Positions 12,401 to 25,554 of a stretch of 64,000 nt of DNA are shown piece after piece; the first letter of the stretch is position 1; each line of letters begins with the position of its first letter. The notes under the pieces are model-generated. The model saw only the letters and a program-made list of their open reading frames with translations, made no database searches and was not told the DNA's origin. The stretch spans positions 19,613,915 to 19,677,914 of the forward strand of contig CAIIXF020000001.1 in NCBI GenBank assembly GCA_903813345.2. The letters run 5' to 3'. Both the position numbers and the translations under genes were made by a program. This DNA comes from Owenia fusiformis (lineage: Eukaryota; Annelida; Polychaeta; Sabellida; Oweniidae).

Positions 12401-15225
12401 AAGCAGCAAGCAGAGTGTTTCATCAACAAATTTGAGGTCAATGTCCGTTCAAATAACATATCCCTCCACAAAAATATAACTGTAACATATAATCCATGTC
12501 AACAATAGAGCAACAATTTGACTATAAATGGGATTTAAGAACGCCCATTTTGTGTACTGATCTAAACTTTATGTTTAGTTGTACTTATACTAATATGGTT
12601 ACGATGGTCTTTGCCATCAACATCGTCTTCTGTAGGAGTACATCAGTAAGAATAACTGGCAATTTCATTATGAAATAATCTGATTGTCTCTTGGCTAGAA
12701 AATATCATTACGAACGATTGCTGAAACCATAACCTGTATATCATATCCTAATTTTGCATTTATTGTGGCAGGCTGTTTGCTAAATATCCTACACTGTTTC
12801 CTATTAGGCAACATAAAGGGTAACTTAACACAGAAAACAATTGACAATACCAAACCCATTTACTTACATATATTCCATTCAATATAAATTTGAATGGATT
12901 TCTCGTTATATATTCAATAAACTATTTCAAGTATGTGATCAATATATCTAACATGGTCATCAATGACATCAATGGTTTGCTAGATAAAGGTTATAGAAGA
13001 TATATTAAAAAAAAGTCAAATGAAAACATGTTTTTATAAACTCAAGTCAGTATTCATATAAAAAGAAATGATCATATACAACTTCACATTGCTTGTCTAC
13101 AATACTGTATTTGGCCATTTGCCTATTTATTAAGGGAGATGTGTAACCCAAATGGCTGTTCCTTGATAAGAACTACATTCTAAGAGTTTGTTTGCAATTT
13201 ATGTAAAAGGCTAATGTCTGGATCTTCTGATATATCATTTTACAGATTATAGTTAGTAAAACAAAACTTAAAATAATTTATAACTTTAATCATATCATGT
13301 AACATTACATAAATAAATTCCATGTTTTAAAAATGTAATTTACTGAAAGTCAAGTTCACCTACATCAGGCCTACACTTTCATTATCACTAGCTCATATTT
13401 TGTACTTTGCTGTCATTTACTCGATTAATGTATGTGTTTGGTAGGCTCGGGAATATAACAAAAAACATTAAATACTTAGATTTATGTCTCCATATCATGA
13501 TAAACATTACCCTTGAGTCGTTGTCTATATTAAGCCAATGTTTGAAAAGGAAATTACGGTTTGGTTTGATTTTATCAGATATGTTGCTGACGTAAACATA
13601 TGGGCAATTGAGGCATGTGTTGAATAAAAGGATAAGCCAAACTAACTCTTCAGAGTAATGTACTGTTTGTGCCCTCCAGTCTATAATAGAGCAGTTGAAT
13701 AATTTATGACTATAGACATGTTTCCAGACAAATTATGAATTTACAAGTTATGATAACATTTAATATCATCATATGTCATCATATTTGCAATGCTACTTAT
13801 ATTAATTATTGAAAACCTATTCACAAGAATTATCTAGAGGTTTGTAGTAAACTGGGAGTTCAACTATAAAAAGGATGATTTCGTAAGAATGGATTGTTAA
13901 ACAAAAATAAATCATTTTGAAGGAATTCAGGTATCTTAACTAGTACATGTGCCAAAGGGAAAGAACCAAAAGTGGATACAGAACCAAGCAAGAAAAGAAA
14001 ACAATGTAGTGTACACCACTCATAAGAAAAACTATCCCAACTATCCCAAACCATAATCAAAAAGGAAAATATAACAATATCTAATGCCCCTCACCTCCAA
14101 AGGACTTGCTCCTTTGAACAGCATCAAGTAAAGCAGCTATATAAATCTTCATACTGAGCAATCATTTATCTGCAACAAGTATGCCTTATAAGCTTGATCA
14201 ATGTAGGGTGTCTTTAGTGAATGAAAACTACTCCTTCCACTTGTTTAAGGGCACTGAAGTTCCTCGAATTGTTCAAGAAATTATGTGTCCTGTTTTAAGG
14301 ATGACCAAGCTTCATTTAGGTTTTTTTGTAATATTAGAAAACCATGTGATCTTTGTTATTTGGGTATATTAATAGATAGTTCACCTTTCCCTCCATCCTG
14401 CATTGGAAAGGGTCCATCAAGATTGTATTCATTTAATGCACTCTAGTGTATGTGTCGCTTATTATGCCTCAAACCGTGTGCATTTATGTATTTTTTATTC
14501 AATGGGGTGATATTGTGTTACAATCCACAATTAATACCTCGTGATGAAGAAGTATATCAAGGCACCAGGAATGACAAATCGAAGTTGTCACCTAAGATTG
14601 ATTGCCCATCTTATGTTCAACAACAGCGCATCTTATGCATTAAAGCGAGACCTTAATATCCTGAGACATCAGGAGGTCCCTAGGTTTCTCTACATTAAGA
14701 CTGATGTACGTCATCCTGAAGCTATTTTTAAGAAAATAGAGTTCATGCTCCCATTTTGCCAATCAGAAAGTCGATCTGAACTCATTTGTCGATATGATTA
14801 TGTGTACACATGCATGTTGCTCGTTGATTAGTCTCTACAGCCATTGTAACTCTCCCTAGCCTTTCCCCTTGATGGGAGCTAAATCTTAGGTCGATTGCTT
14901 TATATCTTTCTTTTTGTGGCTATTCAATCCCTTGAGATGTTTGATATAATGTTGATATAATTTGTGGTTCAGAATTTATCTCCTTGAGAGATCTCATTAG
15001 ATTCTATTTTTGTTCAACAGTCTTTGTTTTATGTGGAATTAATTTGTGAGTAGTTATTGGTTAGCTTGTATCATAAGAGAAAATTATGTGTTTTTCCAAA
15101 TGAATTGGTTATTTGAGGATATAACCATTGTTTACTAGAATGGACTTGTGTTCAAAGTTGTTTATTTCCTTATTGATTCCTTTTCCAATTGTATGATGTT
15201 TGATTGGCACCCATCATTAGCATGT
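9411..15225. other. Non-coding stretch with one decayed duplication and one dispersed-repeat copy
   Basis: A decayed ~281-bp direct duplication joins ~9600-9720 with ~9885-10000 (shared gaggacataaa and g.gtaatgtaaca words). 13860-14062 (minus strand) carries a copy of a repeat also seen near 20485-20640 and 21300-21440. Open frames at 12203-12508 (101 codons) and 14541-14831 (96 codons) have no recognisable domain, no splice-site support and overlap other frames; they are not called as genes. Confidence 0.5.
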
Positions 15226-15632
15226 ACAATTCTTCAGCAAGTTGTGTATCAGACAATTCTTCAGCAAGTTGTGTTTCAGACAATTCTTCAGCAAGTTGTG
15301 TATCAGACAATTCTTCAGCAAGTTGTGTTTCAGACAATTCTTCAGCAAGTTGTGTTTCAGACAATTCTTCAGCAAGTTGTGTTTCAGACAATTCTTCAGC
15401 AAGTTGTGTTTCAGACAATTCTTCAGCAAGTTGTGTATCAGACAATTCTTCAGCAAGTTGTGTATCAGACAATTCTTCAGCAAGTTGTGTATCAGACAAT
15501 TCTTCAGCAAGTTGTGTTTCAGACAATTCTTCAGCAAGTTGTGTATCAGACAATTCTTCAGCAAGTTGTGTTTCAGACAATTCTTCAGCAAGTTGTGTAT
15601 CAGACAATTCTTCAGCAAGTTGTGTATCAGAG
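15226..15632. repeat. 27-bp minisatellite, 15 copies
   Basis: The unit is acaattcttcagcaagttg followed by tgt(a/t)tcag. Copies are identical except one A/T position, so the array reads as a two-letter string in order A,T,A,T,T,T,T,A,A,A,T,A,T,A,A. The period is divisible by 3 and the unit lacks stops in five of the six frames, so frames of 130-163 codons appear on both strands. None begins at a credible gene start, so all are artefacts. Confidence 0.96.
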
Positions 15633-15973
15633 AATATAAATGAGTCAGTCACATGAGCAAGGTCAAAATGAGAATTGAGGTCACCATTTCAAAAAGCAAT
15701 GCCACTTTAAGAAACATGGAGGTTGCCTGAGATAGCTCTGATTGTATATGAAAGGCCTTGAAGCATTGGCTGACAATGTTTGACAGAAATATGACAGACA
15801 ATATAAAAAATTCATTAATACTTTCTTGAAATATGAAAACATGCAAGAGTCTTTATTGATTATGTATGCAACTGTTTACATATTATGAGGGTAATCTAAG
15901 ATGAAATTGTTGAATATACGCCGTAAGACACAAGTGTTAATGAATTTAAGGGAATTCGTATTGGAGATCACTA

Positions 15974-16394
15974 GGGTTTGTAGAAAATACCGGGTACTGG
16001 GTACCGGGTAGTAAATCCTCCATGCTGGGTTCAAACTTGGTACCCAGTACCCGGTCGAAAAAAATGGGTACTTCAAAAATGGGTATTTGTTTTGAATTTA
16101 CAAAATGTATGTAACTTCCTTCAAAATTGAGCTAGAAGCTTCAAATAAAAAGCATGTTAAGGCTCTTTTCTTCCTCTATCATCATCATGGTCATATTTGC
16201 ATTGGTTATGGGGGTGGGGTGCGATCACACCATCACACCCCCAGATTTAAATCATAATCAAAACAATTCACGTACCATATTCATGTCAAAAAATTGGCTT
16301 TCTAAAGATATTTAACTTAATACCAAGTTTGTACCAAGTTTGAACCCAGCATGGAGGATTTACTACCCGGTACCCACTATTTTTCTACAAACCC
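15974..16394. mobile_element. 421-bp MITE with ~69-bp inverted repeats and 10-bp target duplication (Mutator-like)
   Basis: The left end starts gggtttgtagaaaatacc and the right end finishes with its near-complement (ctacaaaccc). Inverted similarity runs inward ~69 bp through the words tagtaaatcctccatgctgg and ttcaaacttggta. Flanks are a perfect 10-bp direct repeat, gagatcacta, at 15964-15973 and 16395-16404. Long TIRs with a 9-11-bp duplication are the hallmark of Mutator-like elements. No transposase is present, so it is non-autonomous. Confidence 0.9.
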
Positions 16395-16404
16395 GAGATC
16401 ACTA

Positions 16405-17553
16405 TTTGCTCATACAATTATCTTCAGGTTCCTGTTGCTGATTTCCCCAATCAATAAACTTGGTTCACATCTTCCTTTTTACACACCTCTCGTGTCTGCA
16501 TTCATTGACAGCATCTGATCATAGCTATCAAGATATTTTGATAATCCTGAGATCTTTTTTCTTGACCTTCAATTCTAACATTGCAAAACCTGGATCCAAT
16601 TGATATTCAAGTGTCTTTAATCAAGCTGGGTGTAAGCGTGGTAGAAAGTTTTATTGACCAGAATGTCACAGCTGCTATTTGGATGATGTTTATAACTCTC
16701 CAAATGTCACTTGCTTGATTGTTATGCGCATCAAAGTGGCAATTGGTTTCATTTGGTTATAAGTACTGTACTTAAAAATTCATTTGATAACATGGTGCCC
16801 GTCACTACAGAAAGGTATAAGTGACAGAAGCTATAAATTCTAAATTAGCATAATCTCTCTTAGAGTAAAAGATGTTCTAAATGAAGCCATAAATGAAAAA
16901 GCTAGACATCAACTTACAATTATAAATCTCATTAGATCAATCTAAGTTGCATTTGGAATATGATGCCAGAATATACACTGAATTGTTATCAGACATCCTC
17001 TTTTTATAGGCTTTATTCTTGAAATCAATTTGTCTTTTGTCAGCATCTCCTAGTATTAATAATTTCACGCCTTTGGCAACTTTAAAACACACATAATTTA
17101 TCATTCCTATAGACTTAGCAAACAGTGCTGGAATATTAATGTCAACTCAGGGAAATCAAAGTATTTTGTACAACCCATGATGAAGTATATTTTGTAATAT
17201 CCCAGAAAGTTACAGCAATTAGAAAAGGAAATACATCTAGAGAATGACAAATTGGTTCTGGATCCAACAGATCGTGGCAATATAGAAAGGCCAAAAGCTT
17301 CACTTGCTTAGTTGAAAAGATAATTGTGTGTTCCACCGAAAGGTTGTGTAAATTTCACACTTTAAAGTACTATGTTTAACAGCAATTATGATTATTGCAA
17401 TACCTTTGTGTATTCCTTCATGTGAGTTAATGTGTACTCTAGTTGAGGATGTACGTGTTTCAATTCACACATTTACACAAGCATTCATCAACAACTCTAA
17501 ACCAATTCAGTTCAGTGTATTCTCATTCATTATTGAAGCATAGAGCCAGTTAT
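16405..17553. other. Non-coding, no feature recognised
   Basis: A+T-rich sequence with no supported exon or repeat. The 64-codon frame on the complement of 17142-17336 has no recognisable domain. Confidence 0.5.
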
Positions 17554-17557
17554 TTAA

Positions 17558-17848
17558 CCTCTTGACTACCTGGAGTGACGAGATTTCTCGTCACCTCAGA
17601 AATGACCTTGAAACCCAGAGTGACGAGAAAATCCGTCACAAAATTTTTCACTAAAATTGCTCTTATTTGAACAAATTTCATCCAATTTACACAAAAATTG
17701 TTTCAAAATGTGTAGAAATGATCTCTGCCGTCTAATTTTACTAAGTTGAGTATCTGAAGTTGTATAAGTATGTAGTACAATGTCAAAAGGTGACAAAAAT
17801 GAAAAAATCTCTGGTTTCAACCGATTTTAGAGCCTGGGATTCAAGAGG
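17558..17848. mobile_element. 291-bp piggyBac-like MITE flanked by TTAA
   Basis: TTAA at 17554-17557 and 17849-17852 flank ends reading cctcttgactacctgg on the left and cctgggattcaagagg on the right, which are imperfect inverted repeats. TTAA targets with CC(T/C)..TTG-type ends are characteristic of piggyBac elements. A sub-terminal gtgacgag motif occurs in inverted (17575-17592) and direct (17621-17628) form. No transposase is encoded. Confidence 0.8.
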
Positions 17849-17966
17849 TTAATGTTAGTTTCAAATGTTTATACAGATATTTTTGTTTTTATCCATGTAG
17901 TTTCTGACCACTTGGAGGTATAAATGTATTGATTTGTTTAATAGGGCCATCTTCACATTACATCAT

Positions 17967-18062
17967 TTTTATATCACCACCAAAGACATATTGTTATAGT
18001 CTGCAACCTTTTTGTGTTTGGTATTATGTGGTTGGTGTTCAATGTCTGTAACAAATGACAAA
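17967..18062 (+). repeat. Copy of the GTGG-rich dispersed repeat
   Basis: Contains tatcaccaccaaagacat, agtctgcaacctttttgtg, tggttggtgttca and gtctgtaacaaatgac in the same order as the copy at 1653-1835. Confidence 0.6.
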
Positions 18063-18100
18063 GGACAACCAGTCATCGGGAAACCAAAACCAAATCACAA

Positions 18101-18480
18101 ACTTTTGCATTAGAGGTTGTAAGTTTAACATTGAAATATTCCATTCAGTTGCCTTTTGCATTCGAGGTTGTAAGTTTAGCATTGAAATATTCCATTAAGT
18201 TGCCTTTTGCATTAGAGGTTGTCAATTTAACATTGAAATATTCCATTCGGTTGCCTTTTGCATTTTGAGGTTGTAAGTTTCACTTTGTAATATTTCACAC
18301 AGTTGCATGTCCTGTTTCATCTGAGGTTGGAAGTTTAATATTGAAACACTGCATTGAGTTACCTTTTGCATTGAAGGTTGTTAGTTTAATATTGAAACAT
18401 AGCACCCAGTTGCCTTTTACATTGTTTTGTAATTTTTGTAACATTGAAATAATGCATTTAGTTACTTGTAACATTGGGGG
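18101..18480. repeat. Degenerate ~51-bp tandem repeat, 7-8 copies
   Basis: The unit runs ttttgcattagaggttgtaa, gtttaacattgaaatattcc, attcagttgcc. The first three copies are well conserved and later copies decay with indels up to about 18480. Confidence 0.85.
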
Positions 18481-21400
18481 TTGTTTATATTAATTTTGTC
18501 ACTGAACCATATTGCAATTCAATAGTATTAATTGACATATCACTGAATTTCACTCATATTTGGTTATTACTATACTATTATGGCGTTTCAAAGGATTTCA
18601 TCATAGTGTTCAATAAATATTTTACATTTCCCTACTGACCTTACATGTCATAAGGTGTTTCTGAACAAGAATAATGAATATGTCTTCAACACCAATCTGC
18701 TCACATTGGCTCCTGGGAATTCCCTTTATTATTACTTATTCAAAGTAAACCAGATGAATTGTAGAATACAGCAACCAGTGAGTGCAGTACATGAGTGATA
18801 TAACAAATATATTAGTCGTTCATTCTGTTCCATATCCTCTTTGGGAGTTTAAGTTGACAGAGTTACAATAATTAGTGATGTAATGACTTACTGTCAAATT
18901 TGAGAAGAATCGTACACATTTGAATTGAATTTCCAAGTTGAGTCAATTGTATGAATGATGTAATTTATTACCCATTCAAATACAAAATAGACATTTAATC
19001 ATTTGAAGGACTTAAAGGATATAATTTAGATGTCACATACCCCATTAAATTGTTATGATTATATCAATTGAACACTTGGGACACATTTTTTCTAAATTGT
19101 TGCATCTTTCACCAAATTGGAGGCGCTTTGGCTGTATAAGGACAAATTATCCACAATCAATTTGGTGAATGGGTGGAAAATGGCAATTTCACTGTCAGAG
19201 TAAAATGTGTGTGAATCATTTCAACATGTTTAATGTTGGTTTCAAACATTGATTCAAAAAGGACAATGCTCACAAATTGGCGTTAATGTACAAATATATA
19301 AGAATGTAGGCGAGTATAACACACCTTTTAAAGATTTAGAAGAGTCATTCAGTTGGTCAATAAGTTTTCAGAAGTTGGATAATGATGTATAGATTTAGTA
19401 CATTGTTGCATATCAAAAAGGCCGGTTGTTAAGGGTGGGTGGGTGAGAGTTCCTAACAATTAATGAATTGATTAGGTGGAGTTAAATGTGAACCATTTTA
19501 GGCAACACATAACAGAAACAGTTGAAATATATGTATAGAACAAGATCAGATCATAATGAAGACTTTGGATTACTTAGCAGACTCAGATTCTTTACATGAG
19601 CATAGCTCAAATCTGAGAAACACATTGATACTTGGGGTGTTCACTGTACATAAACCTTGATGGAGATTCTCAATGCGTGTGGGGTTTATTTTTTAACATT
19701 TGGTATGGCAATGAACCCATATTTTCTTCAGTTTATGAGTATAATAGCTGTCTTCCCAGGAAATAGGCTAGCTTGAACCTATCATAGACTGGGAATAGCG
19801 ACTGGTCCTATATTTGGACATCGATAAACATAAATAAAAGATTCTGAAATGTGTGTACTCTCTTACAAGAAGCATTGTGATAATTATCACCTTCAGAAAT
19901 AATAATAATAAACAGATTGGTCTCTTGTCCATAATATTATAAAGGTGCTATCATATTATACTCTCTCTATCAAATCCTAGGTTGCACAGCAACAAAACAA
20001 TACAGAAATTCCATCCAAAGAATTTGCTTGACGATTCTTCTTCCTCCACATAACGACTTTTCCACCTGCTTTTATTACTGTAATTGCTAATGCTTTGTCA
20101 ACATATTGTGAGGTTAATTGATGATTCTTTTAATACTTCTGGAATTATAGACTACAAGTCAATTTGACTTTTCTGTGGAATTTCATTTCCAAAGAAAGCC
20201 ACTGATGACTCTGTAATGGCAGCAATACTCAACTTGTTCATTATTGTTTATGGATTGTCTACTTGAGTTACTATTTGGACTCAGACCAACCATTTAGTCA
20301 GGGAATATAGTATAGTAATATTATTGCCCCATATACCAATCAAAAGGAGAAAGTGAAAAAACTCCCGGGGGCCCCTCCTCCTTGAAATATAGATCATAGA
20401 AGGATTTAATTTTCAGTTCCAACATCAAACATTTTCCAACATCAACTGTTTTATAAACCGTGATGAGGGTATTGGACATTGTTTCTTTTCATGTTGGATT
20501 ATGGTTTGGGATAGTTGGGATTTGTTTTACTTATGACTGGTTCACACTAAAATGTTTTCTTTTTCTTGCTGGTGTTCTATAACAATTTTTAGTTTGTTTC
20601 CTTTGGCACTTGTGCGACATATTCATGTATTTGAATATCAGTCAGCAAAACAGCATGATTGCTATTATGTAACTTTATGACTGCGGCCATTTTGCTGATT
20701 GCATCTCCTACTGAAGTGTGATGAAATGTTACACAATGCTTTCATTGGATGACACATACTGAAATCCTGTATACTTTCCATTAGAGATATGTAACTGTCA
20801 GAGAGCCTGCCAATATATCCAGGGATTGTAATTAAAATTGCCTTGTGATGTTCAGGTAGCATTGCTAATGTTGCAGATCCATACGTGACATGTATATGTC
20901 TTTGATGTTATTTGTTTCTTTGTTTTCAATTATGTTCACAACTGACTGCATTTACTTTAGGATAAGTCTACTGGGATACATATATTCTATTTGTGGAGAG
21001 ATATCCTTTTTGTATTTGTCCCTTTGTCCTGATGTAGTGGGATTATCAATATGACTGCCCTTTTTTAACATAATGTTCAGGAAGTTCTAAGTTAAATAAT
21101 CTTTATTTGGCTGGTTTTTTGTGATTTTATTCAGCAGTCATGCCAGTTCCCTTCCATACCTTTTTTATAAATTTTTAATTCATTCTTCAACATGTATTTT
21201 GATGACTTATGGTATGAATGATATGTCCCTTGGTGTTATGATCTCGGATTGTGATACTGGTACTTGAATGGTGAAAGAGGGGTAACAACTAGACAGTGTT
21301 TCTTTTCATGTTTGGGATAATAGGTGTTAATTTTCTTATGATTGGTGTATTTTCCTTTTCTTACTGTGTTCTGTAACCATTTTTTGGTGTTTTCCCATTG

Positions 21401-21609
21401 GACAATGTGCTCGCATATTCATGTGAATGGACTTGGGTCTTAACATTTAGAATCAATAAACACAAGGACCACATGCATCTCGAACTTGCAGCCTCTTGGT
21501 TACAGCACCCATAAAAGTCATTAGATGTCTTTAGACATATATATAGTGTATGACACTCAGAAAAAAGAAGTCAGTGGGTTCATGGAATGGCACAATCTGA
21601 AGTCACATG
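18481..21609. other. Non-coding with two copies of a dispersed repeat
   Basis: 20485-20640 and 21300-21440 share ordered words (tttgggata, cttatgantggt, tttccttttcttnctg, tgttct.taac, cattt.tgg, catattcatgt) with each other and with the complement of 13860-14062. No long inverted termini were recognised and the class is unknown. No gene is supported. Confidence 0.5.
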
Positions 21610-21775
21610 TGTCAGTGTTGTTTTATGATGTCACAATTCTTATAGTCTCCAGCTTTTTTGTGGATGGCGTTTGGTGTTTTGTAGTCAGTGGTTGGTGATT
21701 GCCAGTTGATGTTTGGTGTTTAGTATCTATAACTAATGGCAAGTGGGGACATTTTGCATGTTAATGCCTTATATC
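21610..21775 (+). repeat. Copy of the GTGG-rich dispersed repeat
   Basis: Shares tatagtctccagcttttttg, tagtcagtggttggtg, tctataactaatggcaagtg and ttgcatgttaatgcctt with the other copies in the window. Confidence 0.6.
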
Positions 21776-24700
21776 TTTTTGGAGATATTAAATGAATGGA
21801 AATTCATACTATAGTGTATAGCACATTCATCATATCCAAAGTAGAAAATAAAGCCAGGTTAATTATGTGTTTGATATTAATCAAGCTGACAATTTTCCAA
21901 TACTGAGGCGATTAGAGAACATAAAGCTTGGTTAGTAAACAGGTACAGTCCTAATGAGTCTAAAATCACACTTGAGGTATTAATGTTACATTCATTAATT
22001 CATCATTGTCATTGTCTTAATGCTTTGCTATTTGTTCATTACATTATGGTTGGTTGCATTTCCCATCCTTCAATATCAATCAATTTTAAATCTTTGTGTA
22101 TTCTTGTGTTTAGCTTTTCTACATTTTAATAAGGCATGGGTAGCTTAATTGGGAAGGCATAGGCAGCTTATACCCAAAGAAATATAGTTCTTTGCATGGG
22201 GCTGAGAATTAAGGCTTTACATCTGAAAATCTTGTTTTCGTGTTATATTTTGGTATCATCTTTTGCATTGGAGTATCATCCTTTAGAAAAAATAAAGTCT
22301 ATGAAACTCAATCAACATATCAATTTTCTTTAGGATGCCATTCTTTGACCTTTAAGATTTATGTAACATCCTTCTTAGAGATCAGTACCCAATGGTGGAT
22401 CATTTTGGTCTTGAGTTTCAGGACCTCTTTTATGGTACTACATGTATCTGCATCTGGTTCCTTAACAACACAATTTCTTCTTCAATACTGTAATGAGTTC
22501 AGTGGCCTTCAGTATGAATGGAATCTCTTGTAGTTTTAGGTTGTGATACGATTCCTGAATGGGGAAGGTTTTTTCTTGATGTGTTGAATCTGGCTGTGAT
22601 CTTAGTTTCGTGTTTTGTATTAGTCTCTTCCCTGTTGGCAGTTGTGCTCACGTATTTGTAGTGAATGTCACATTGCAAATAATCATGCTGGGCATCAATA
22701 AATCATTGATATGAATCATATAGATCACATACCACTATGATCACACAACAGATATATATATAACATGAACCACATTTTATTGAAAGCTCATGTGGTACTT
22801 CAGTTAGAACTAGAAAGGCAAAATGGAGTGAAATGTCCCCTTAAGGAAAATGATTGGTATGTTATTATTTGGTCTGCACCAATGATTCTAACTGTCAACA
22901 GAGCAATGACAGCTCTCACATATATCTTGACACAATCAACAATATCTTGGCACAATCAGGAGAGAAGTGACGGGAGATGATTTACTTCTGTTTGGTCAGT
23001 CCAGCAATAAATGATCTTGCTTTCTTTGTCACAAGCTAGGGCATTTATCAAAAGCATTGTAACCCTTGATTTTGTTCTCAATTTTCATTCATTAATTTAC
23101 TATATCATGCATAATTGAAATTGGATTCAACAAGTTGTTCCGTGATATTTTAAGTTCCATGAACAACATATCTCTGTGATGGTCTGCATGCAATCTCGAA
23201 TTAAGTGAAGGGTGTATTTTGTGATGGCCTTATCAACTTTCTGTGTTATCTTGATATTCTGGTCAACATTTGCATCTGGATGACAGGCTTCAATATGTTT
23301 TAACTAGGTTGCAACCATGCCTGACTCCATGATAATGCTTAGAGGCTTTGTAACCAATTGGCAAACTAATTCATTTCCTTTGATATTAAATCTTCATTAG
23401 TTCCACTAGATTTCAGAGTCCACGGTGATCTTATAAATCATTTCCTTATCATATGAGTTTATTTAATTTACTTGTTATTGGATTCTATAAGTTATGCTAG
23501 ATGCAACAAATATCAGTTTGGCATTTCTAGGGTTTTTATCTGCACATTCAGACCCAGTTTGTTCCAAACTTTTGTGTTTTATGTCTAAACCATATTTCCC
23601 TTTGCTTTTTTTTCTATTATTGCTTTGTCTTTTATATAGATGATTTGATGGCTAAAATTAAACCACAAAGCGTAACAATAGAAAGACAAGATGACACAAA
23701 CCATTAGAAAAGTCATATGAACTATGATAAATCAATGACAAGTACCAGCTTACGATATTAATAGATAACTATTAACTTAAAATATATGAAAATTCCATTA
23801 AAATTGAATAAGAAATGAAGAAAAGAGCGAGCGAGTCACTATAATATGCAGATTCAAGCTTGCACTATTCCTACTCCAATGTATGCTAAGCAATGTATAC
23901 TAAGTTCTATAAACAACATAAAACCAGGAAATCCAGATAAGCGCTTTAAGGTTAGCTGTGCCCTCTACTTTGGCATCCTATGCTAGAATGTCTAATGTGT
24001 AGATAACTGATTTCTTCATAAGTTGGACTAATAGACAATTAATGGAAAAATCTTAAACCCTTTAACCTTCCAATGATCTTGATTATCTTCATTACAACTT
24101 CCCTTCGCAGCATTTGACTTTCATCTTCTTCTGTAATATCTCCTTGTAGACTTTTCTCTTATCATCTTATTATGATTTTATTGATTGTTTGCATTGCATC
24201 GTTATGAAGGTAACGATTTATATTTTTATAACATGAGTCAATTACAGAGTACCTTTTCCTGATAAAGATTTAATGTTTGATTTCCTTGTTCATTGTTGTA
24301 TATTTTCTAATTTTCTATAATGTCTGCTGTCTGGGTCATTCTGGCTTTCAGTTATAATTCAAATGATAAAACTCCTGCGGCCAAGCTAATTGAAATGATG
24401 CTACTAAAATACCATGCAATAACAATCAAGTTTTGAATTTTTGGTTTATAACTTGAATAATAGTGATCAGATTTGTTAAAAAATTCTGGATACATTATAA
24501 CAAGTGGCAGGAGAGCTCTGCTTCAGAAACTCAAAATTTAAAATAACTGCTCAATCAACTCGCAAATCCATAAATTGGTCTGCATAAGGGATAATATGTC
24601 TACCCATCTCTCTGCATATGCATCTTAAATATGTTTGTTAATGTATTTAAAAAGTTTTGCCTTGAGCTTTCCTCACTGTATTGTTAAAAGTAATACTTTT

Positions 24701-24912
24701 TGCACTTATCTATAGTGCTTTAAATATTGACATCACCTGCTTACTGCATTTGCGTTTTGACTCTACATAGTCACAGTGTCTCAACAATGAGTACAGTTTG
24801 GGCAATTAATAAATGAGTCGATTTTCTATCACCATTTCCAAACTATGGTAGTTTGAAAGCCCAGACTTTATAATACAGTATTTACAGTACTTTTTATCGC
24901 TAAGATATTTTA
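21776..24912. other. Non-coding, no feature recognised
   Basis: A+T-rich. Frames of 97 (22240-22533) and 71 codons (22765-22980) have no recognisable domain or splice support. Confidence 0.5.
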
Positions 24913-25081
24913 CAAATAGTGACTGCCATTGAGGGCAATAGTGTAAATTATTTCCCCGAGGGAATATCCTCTACAATGTACTATTCCCGAAGCTGCAGGC
25001 TGAGGGAATAGTACATTGTATAGGATATTCCCAAGGGGAAATCATTTACACTATTGCTCGAAATTAGGCAGTCACTATTTG
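24913..25081. repeat. 169-bp foldback hairpin (~77-bp arms)
   Basis: The left arm begins caaatagtgactgcc and passes through caatagtgtaaat, tttcccc, gggaatatcct and acaatgtactattccc. The right arm is its near-exact reverse complement, with a short GC-richer loop (gaagctgcaggctga). It abuts the element at 25083-25554 and shares gggaatat-type motifs with it, so both may be one composite mobile element. Confidence 0.9.
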
Positions 25082-25082
25082 T

Positions 25083-25554
25083 TTTATTATATACCCTATA
25101 CTGACTCTTGTCCCGTTTCCTCTGCGAAGGCCAAAAAGGCTTAGAAAGCCCCCTCCCCGGCTCTCACTTGACAAACTCAATCGCGTTTAACATGCGGAAT
25201 AGATTATCATAACACTTGAAATTACACAGACGTATTGAGCTTAGGGAACTTTAAACACGTTGCTTATATTGTATCGTTCACGCACGTCTGTCATGGTGAA
25301 CGGAGTTGATTTGTGTTTGTGCTCATCCTCCATTTTTCTGTTTTTCGTCTGCGCAGTGATGATGCGCAGACGTTTCCAAGGGTAATAGAACTTGCAATTG
25401 TGACGTCAGCGGGCAATAGTTCAAATGTATATTCCCGCTGACGTCACACTTGAGGGAATATAACTTTCCGAGGGAAATAGTAAATCTATTTCGGAACACG
25501 TGACTAGGTATTGACCAATCAGGATTAGTGTTACATATTGGGTATATAATAAGA
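25083..25554. mobile_element. Probable MITE, second part of a composite foldback element
   Basis: The ends are ttattatataccc and gggtatataataa, perfect 13-bp inverted repeats. The interior is more GC-rich than its surroundings. It contains a 9-bp-stem hairpin (gtctgcgca..tgcgcagac, near 25350-25372), two TGACGTCA palindromes (near 25401 and 25439) and an inverted CCAAT-type ccaatcag. No coding capacity was seen. The superfamily was not assigned. Confidence 0.65.

Noticed and set aside
12203-12508. 101-codon frame as a small gene
   Set aside because: No recognisable domain, no splice signals, overlapped by frames on the other strand; length compatible with chance in 64 kb.
15148-15656. Five overlapping frames of 133-163 codons on both strands
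   Set aside because: All are readings of the same 27-bp array; simultaneous openness in five frames is expected from the unit and not from selection.
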